Positions 60,045 through 64,000 of a DNA stretch of 64,000 bases are shown here, one piece after another. How positions within the stretch are numbered: the first letter of the stretch is position 1; every line of letters begins with the position of its first letter. The stretch comes from Tamarix chinensis. Lineage: Eukaryota; Streptophyta; Magnoliopsida; Caryophyllales; Tamaricaceae. The notes beneath the pieces are model-generated. The model was given only the letters and a program-made list of their open reading frames with translations. It was not told the DNA's origin and did no database searches. The DNA lies in the NCBI GenBank assembly GCA_030549775.1, contig CM060177.1, positions 67,943,638-68,007,637 of the forward strand. Reading direction: 5' to 3'. A program made the position numbers and the translations under genes.

Positions 60045-62973
60045 CTTTTATCTAATGCTCCCCTTTGAATGTACACTTACGTTAACGTTTCATCAAAAAA
60101 CCTTGTCAGAAAAAACCCTCTAGGACAAAACCATGACTAATGAAATGAGTATAGTATGACTCAACTTACAAGTTGACAAAAATTTCTTATAGGTAATGAC
60201 TTGGTAAATAGATCCGCTAAGTTTTAACTTGATCAAATCTGTTGAACATCAAATTCCCCCTTTTGTTGTAACTCTTGTGTTGAGAAACAATTTATTGATA
60301 TATGCTTATTTCTATCACTTTTGATGCATCCTCCCTTGATTTTCATGTTTCAAGATGCATTGTATATTAACATCAAACCTTTTGTATTTGTTTTTATTCC
60401 ACATGCTTTGTGTATGTGGTGAGTTAATGATCTAAATGTCACATATTCTCATCCTGTCTTATAGAGTATGATTAACTTTGCATGATTTGATGAGGTGGCC
60501 ACTGTTGTTTGTTTTGTTGAACACTAAAAAATGATAGTCCCACCATAGAGGAACACATACCTTATTTGGAAAATGGCTTTATGTGTGTCAGATAAAACCC
60601 TACATCCGAATATCCAACCAAATTAGCAATATTTTTCTCACCTTTTTTCAAAGAATGATCCCATATCACTTGCTCCACCCAAATAGGAGATGGCGTGTTT
60701 TATGCCATATTATTGTCTTCGTGTGGGAGCTGAACTATATCTTACTAATAAGTTTACTACAAATGATATATCAAGTCAAGTATTATTGGCAAGATAAATT
60801 AAGGCATCAATGGCACTAATATATGGTACTTTAGGGCTAAGTATTTGGTCATTATTTTTCTAAGGATGAAACGGGTCTTTATCCATATTAAGTGACCGAA
60901 CTACCATTAGTGTACTTAATGGATGCACTTTATCCATATTAAAGCACTTTAAGACCTTTTCTTATATAATTTTTAGATGGAAAAATAACCCATCTTTGAT
61001 ATGCTCAAATTGGAGTCCAAGACAATACTTAGTGGTTCCTAAGTCTTTCATTTTAAATTATCTCATCAGGAAATTAGTTGTTTATTGGATCTCATCAATA
61101 GTTTCGATAATATTTAATTCATCGACATAAAAAAGTATGATAAAAAAACCCAACTTAGTCCTCTTAATAGATAAGCATGGACTAATGGGATCATTTACAT
61201 ATCCTTGTGTTACCAAGTATTCACTTAGGCAATTGTACCACATTCGTCTAAACTGTTTCAGTCCCGAAAGAGATTTTTGTAACTTGATTGAGTACATATG
61301 ATAAGGTTTTGATTTACATCCCCCTGACATGTTTAATCCCTATGGTATTTTCATATAGATGTTGGTATCCAATGAACCATATAGGTATGCAGTGACCACA
61401 TCCATGAAGTGCATTTGCACTCTTTCTGTCACTACCAAACTGACTAGAAATCTTAGGGTAATAGCATCCACATTAAGGGAATAGGTTTTTGTAAAGTCAA
61501 TTCCTAGATTTTGTGTAAAGCCTTAGGCCACTAGTTTGGATTCATATCTTACAACCTCATTACACTCATTATCTTTATGCACAAACACCCACTTATAGCT
61601 AACTGGTTTGACACCTACAAGTGTTGGACTAATAGGTCCAAATACTCCTCGCTTATTTAGTGAGTCTAGCTCTACTTTTGTGTCCTCTTTCCAACTATCG
61701 CAATCATTCCTTTGTTAACATTCCTTAATTGAGTGAGGCTCTTTGTCATTTTCGTCTATAATATTAATGTAAGTGTTGTATATAAAGACATCATTGATGA
61801 TAATTTCATTTCTATACCATCCACTTCTAGTGGTAGCATAATTAATTGATATCTCATAATTATCATTTTCTCTATCATCATATTTTTTATCATGATCCTC
61901 TAATAAAACATCTTTAGGGACCTTATCTTTATCATTATTAGTTGCCACATTAACAACTTTTGGAGTTGTTGTGGACTCTTTCCTCTTCCCAGGATTAGAA
62001 TCGTTAGAGCCAAATGGTCTACCATGCTTTCGTCTTACTTGTGACTCACTTGCTATTAGGTGGGATGAAGTCCCTATAGGGACCTCTATATGAGTTGGAG
62101 TATTTTCTATTGGTATATGTAACCTCATCACTTTGGCACTAGTAAATGTGTCTGGTAACTTGTTGGCTACATTTTGTAAGTGTATGATCCTTTAAACCTC
62201 AAGTTCTCTTTGATTAGTGATAGGATCTAAAAATTGCATGGAGGTGGTATTCCATGTAATATTTTTGTGAACAATCTCCTTTTCCTTCTCTTCTCCCCAT
62301 AAGCTTGGGAAGAATATTTCATCAAAATAATAGTCTAAGTACCTAGTTGTGAATAAATCACTAGTATTAGGTTCAAGGTACTTTATAATAGAATGGGACT
62401 CATAGCCCACATAAATTCCTAATCTTATTTGTGTCCCTAGTTTAGATCATTGTGGAGGAGGAATAGGGACATACATTGCACATCCAAAAAATTTCAAATG
62501 AGAAATGTCAGGATCTCTACTAAAGATAAGTTGTAGAGGGGAATGCTCATGATATGTAGTTGGTCTAAGAGAAATTAATTCGACTGCATGCAAAATTGCA
62601 TGCCCTCAGCTCAGCATGGGCAACTTTAACCTCTTTAACAAAGGTCGAGCTATCATTTGCATCCTCTTAATTAACAAATCTACTAAGCCATTTGGAGCAT
62701 GAATGTGAGGCATTGGGTGCTCTATTGTAATCCCAATTGATAGATGATAGTTTTCAAAACTTTAGGATGTAAATTCCCCACATTATACAATCTAACTTTC
62801 TTAATTTGATAATCAAGAAAATGAGCCCTTAATTTAATTATTTGGATTAAAATCCCTACAAATTCCACATTTCTTGAGGACAATAGACTTACGTGAGACC
62901 ATTGGGAGACCATTGGGTTGATGCATAACCAATACCATACAATATCTAAATGGTCCACATGGTCGTGTTATTT
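60045..62973 (-). pseudogene. copia-2: Ty1/copia pol remnant (integrase, reverse transcriptase, RNase H)
   Basis: Minus-strand pieces in order are: an integrase-core fragment near 62,800 (FLDYQIKKVRLYN); the integrase C-terminal block (MGYESHSIIKYLEPNTSDLF and WGEEKEKEI, 62,410-62,192); a linker (62,131-61,715) with RRKHGRPFGSNDSNPGKRK; and reverse transcriptase (LQKSLSGLKQF, 61,330-61,082) with FYVDE where YVDD is expected. The RNase H tail (HISINCFSTQELQQKGEFDV and NLADLFTKSLP, about 60,310-60,180) follows, then a polypurine tract (CATTCAAAGGGGAGC, 60,070-60,056). Many stops and gaps show it is dead. The block types fit the Tork-like copia lineage. Confidence 0.82.
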
Positions 62974-64000
62974 GTAACACCCTAAAATTTATTATTTTTT
63001 TAACGGAAGCAATTAAATTAAAACATGTGAATTTTGGGAATGTTACTGTTGTGATTAGTACGAGCCCGGTTAACGACCGTTCCTATACTAACCACAAGGC
63101 TAAAAGAAATTTAATAATCATCATAAATCAATCCCAAGAAAGACATCAAATAAACATTAAACAATTAAAATATAGAAATTAGAGTGCATAGTTAAAGTTC
63201 CTAAAAAGGAAATAAAGTTTACAATTAATAAAAATTAAGTCTAGGATACTCAATAAAAAAATAGAAAATCAAGAAAGAGAAATTTTGTCACGCCACTCTC
63301 AATCTTCGTGCTAAGTCTATACGCTACACTCAACTCCGACTGATGCCTTGTTAACATCGAAGCATCAAAATGGGTATCACTAACCTGCACAAAATCAAAG
63401 GGGCCTTCTCCTTGTGGGGATGAGTAGCACCATAAAATGGGTGGTCAGTACGCTACGTATTGAGCAAGGTAACCATGATCTAAAGCCAACATACAAAATC
63501 ACATAATCAAAGCAGGATAATATATTAACATACGATCATTCAAGTAAATACGTAAAGGCCCAATTATATTCAGGATAAATTAATTAATTAATCTCTCATT
63601 AGTAGTCATTTCACACCATGTTTTTTATCAATCCATGTGAGTATGGGAGCCCCAATATTATAGCCACTGGATCAATCACTTATAGGGTGAAACACATCTA
63701 GCCACAATTATAGTCAATGGATCGATCACTTATAGGGCAAAACACACCTAACCACTATTGTATGCCGATGGATTGATCTGGCCCCAGTTCATATGGTGTT
63801 CCATTATAATTATTTAGTATCTTGTATGTGTCTTAGTAAACTTAGGGTTTGGTTTATTGAGCTTAGGATCCCCTACTATTATAGCCGATAGAGTGGTCAC
63901 TTATAGGGCAAAACGCACCTAACCACTATTATAACTGATGGATCGGTCACTTATAGAGCATAACGCACCTAACCACTATTAGATGCCTGTGGATTTGTCT
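62974..64000 (-). mobile_element. LTR-E: large-family LTR, runs off the right edge
   Basis: It starts TGTAACACCCTAAAATTTA, the reverse of the family's 3' end. It then shares the hairpin-region sequence (TTAGTACGAGCCCGGTTAAC) and the ATTATAGCC.ATGGATCGATCACTTATAGGG boxes (from 63,640) with LTR-C. It is inserted in copia-2 integrase; the left flank is TTATT (62,969-62,973), and the matching right flank should lie outside the window. Confidence 0.8.

Overview
The window is nuclear plant DNA: AT-rich, intron-bearing, and built mostly of nested, decayed transposable elements, with few host genes. I see no bacterial, organellar or viral gene organisation. The transposon families (CACTA/En-Spm with plant-type transposase domains, Ty1/copia, a gypsy-like element with a tRNA-Asp-type primer site, L1-type LINE) and the host genes (AWPM-19, NPF6) fix it as a flowering plant. 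The species cannot be read from the sequence. A tract of CCCTAA hexamers (not the usual plant CCCTAAA) is at most a weak hint of Asparagales.

Layout. 1-14,105: one CACTA element (CACTA-1, coding strand minus) that lacks only its extreme left tip. It is broken near its left end by a 4.2-kb solo LTR (178-4424) and carries two decayed genes: a TNP2-type transposase (8233-11,546) and a Transposase_24/DUF8039/Ulp1 gene (4980-8201). 14,106-16,110: fragments of the same LTR family in opposite orientations, including a long GAA tract. 17,564-18,397: an intact three-exon AWPM-19-like gene. 20,775-27,700: an L1-type LINE on the minus strand, split by another copy of the large LTR (21,199-25,125). 27,960-32,300: LTR pieces and a gypsy-like gag/primer-site remnant. 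33,990-36,160: tandem repeats and a broken second AWPM-19 copy. 37,456-37,918: a single NPF6 (nitrate/peptide transporter) exon with a nonsense codon. 39,296-39,572: an RNase H remnant.

41,217-42,708: a multi-exon acidic protein gene, minus strand, with a conserved Cys-rich C-terminal motif. Its 5' end abuts a copia retrotransposon (42,721-55,183). That copia contains a second CACTA copy (CACTA-2, 43,229-about 47,163, internally deleted) and a 5.8-kb solo LTR (48,501-54,342) with a perfect 5-bp target duplication. The 5.8-kb LTR itself carries an 855-bp LTR-like insert, also with a perfect 5-bp duplication. 57,590-64,000: more LTR pieces and a second copia (about 60,045-62,973), cut by a further LTR copy running off the right edge.

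The two CACTA copies share exons, introns and subterminal repeats, so each can be used to read the damage in the other. The large LTR family (TGTA...TACA ends, CT-rich promoter zone, internal minisatellites, GGTCCACC boxes) recurs at least five times and is the dominant architecture. I found no clear new biological system. The most useful observations are the datable insertion order, the LTR family's internal repeat structure, the degenerate AWPM-19 paralogue, and a copia insertion 12 bp upstream of a plausible host start codon.
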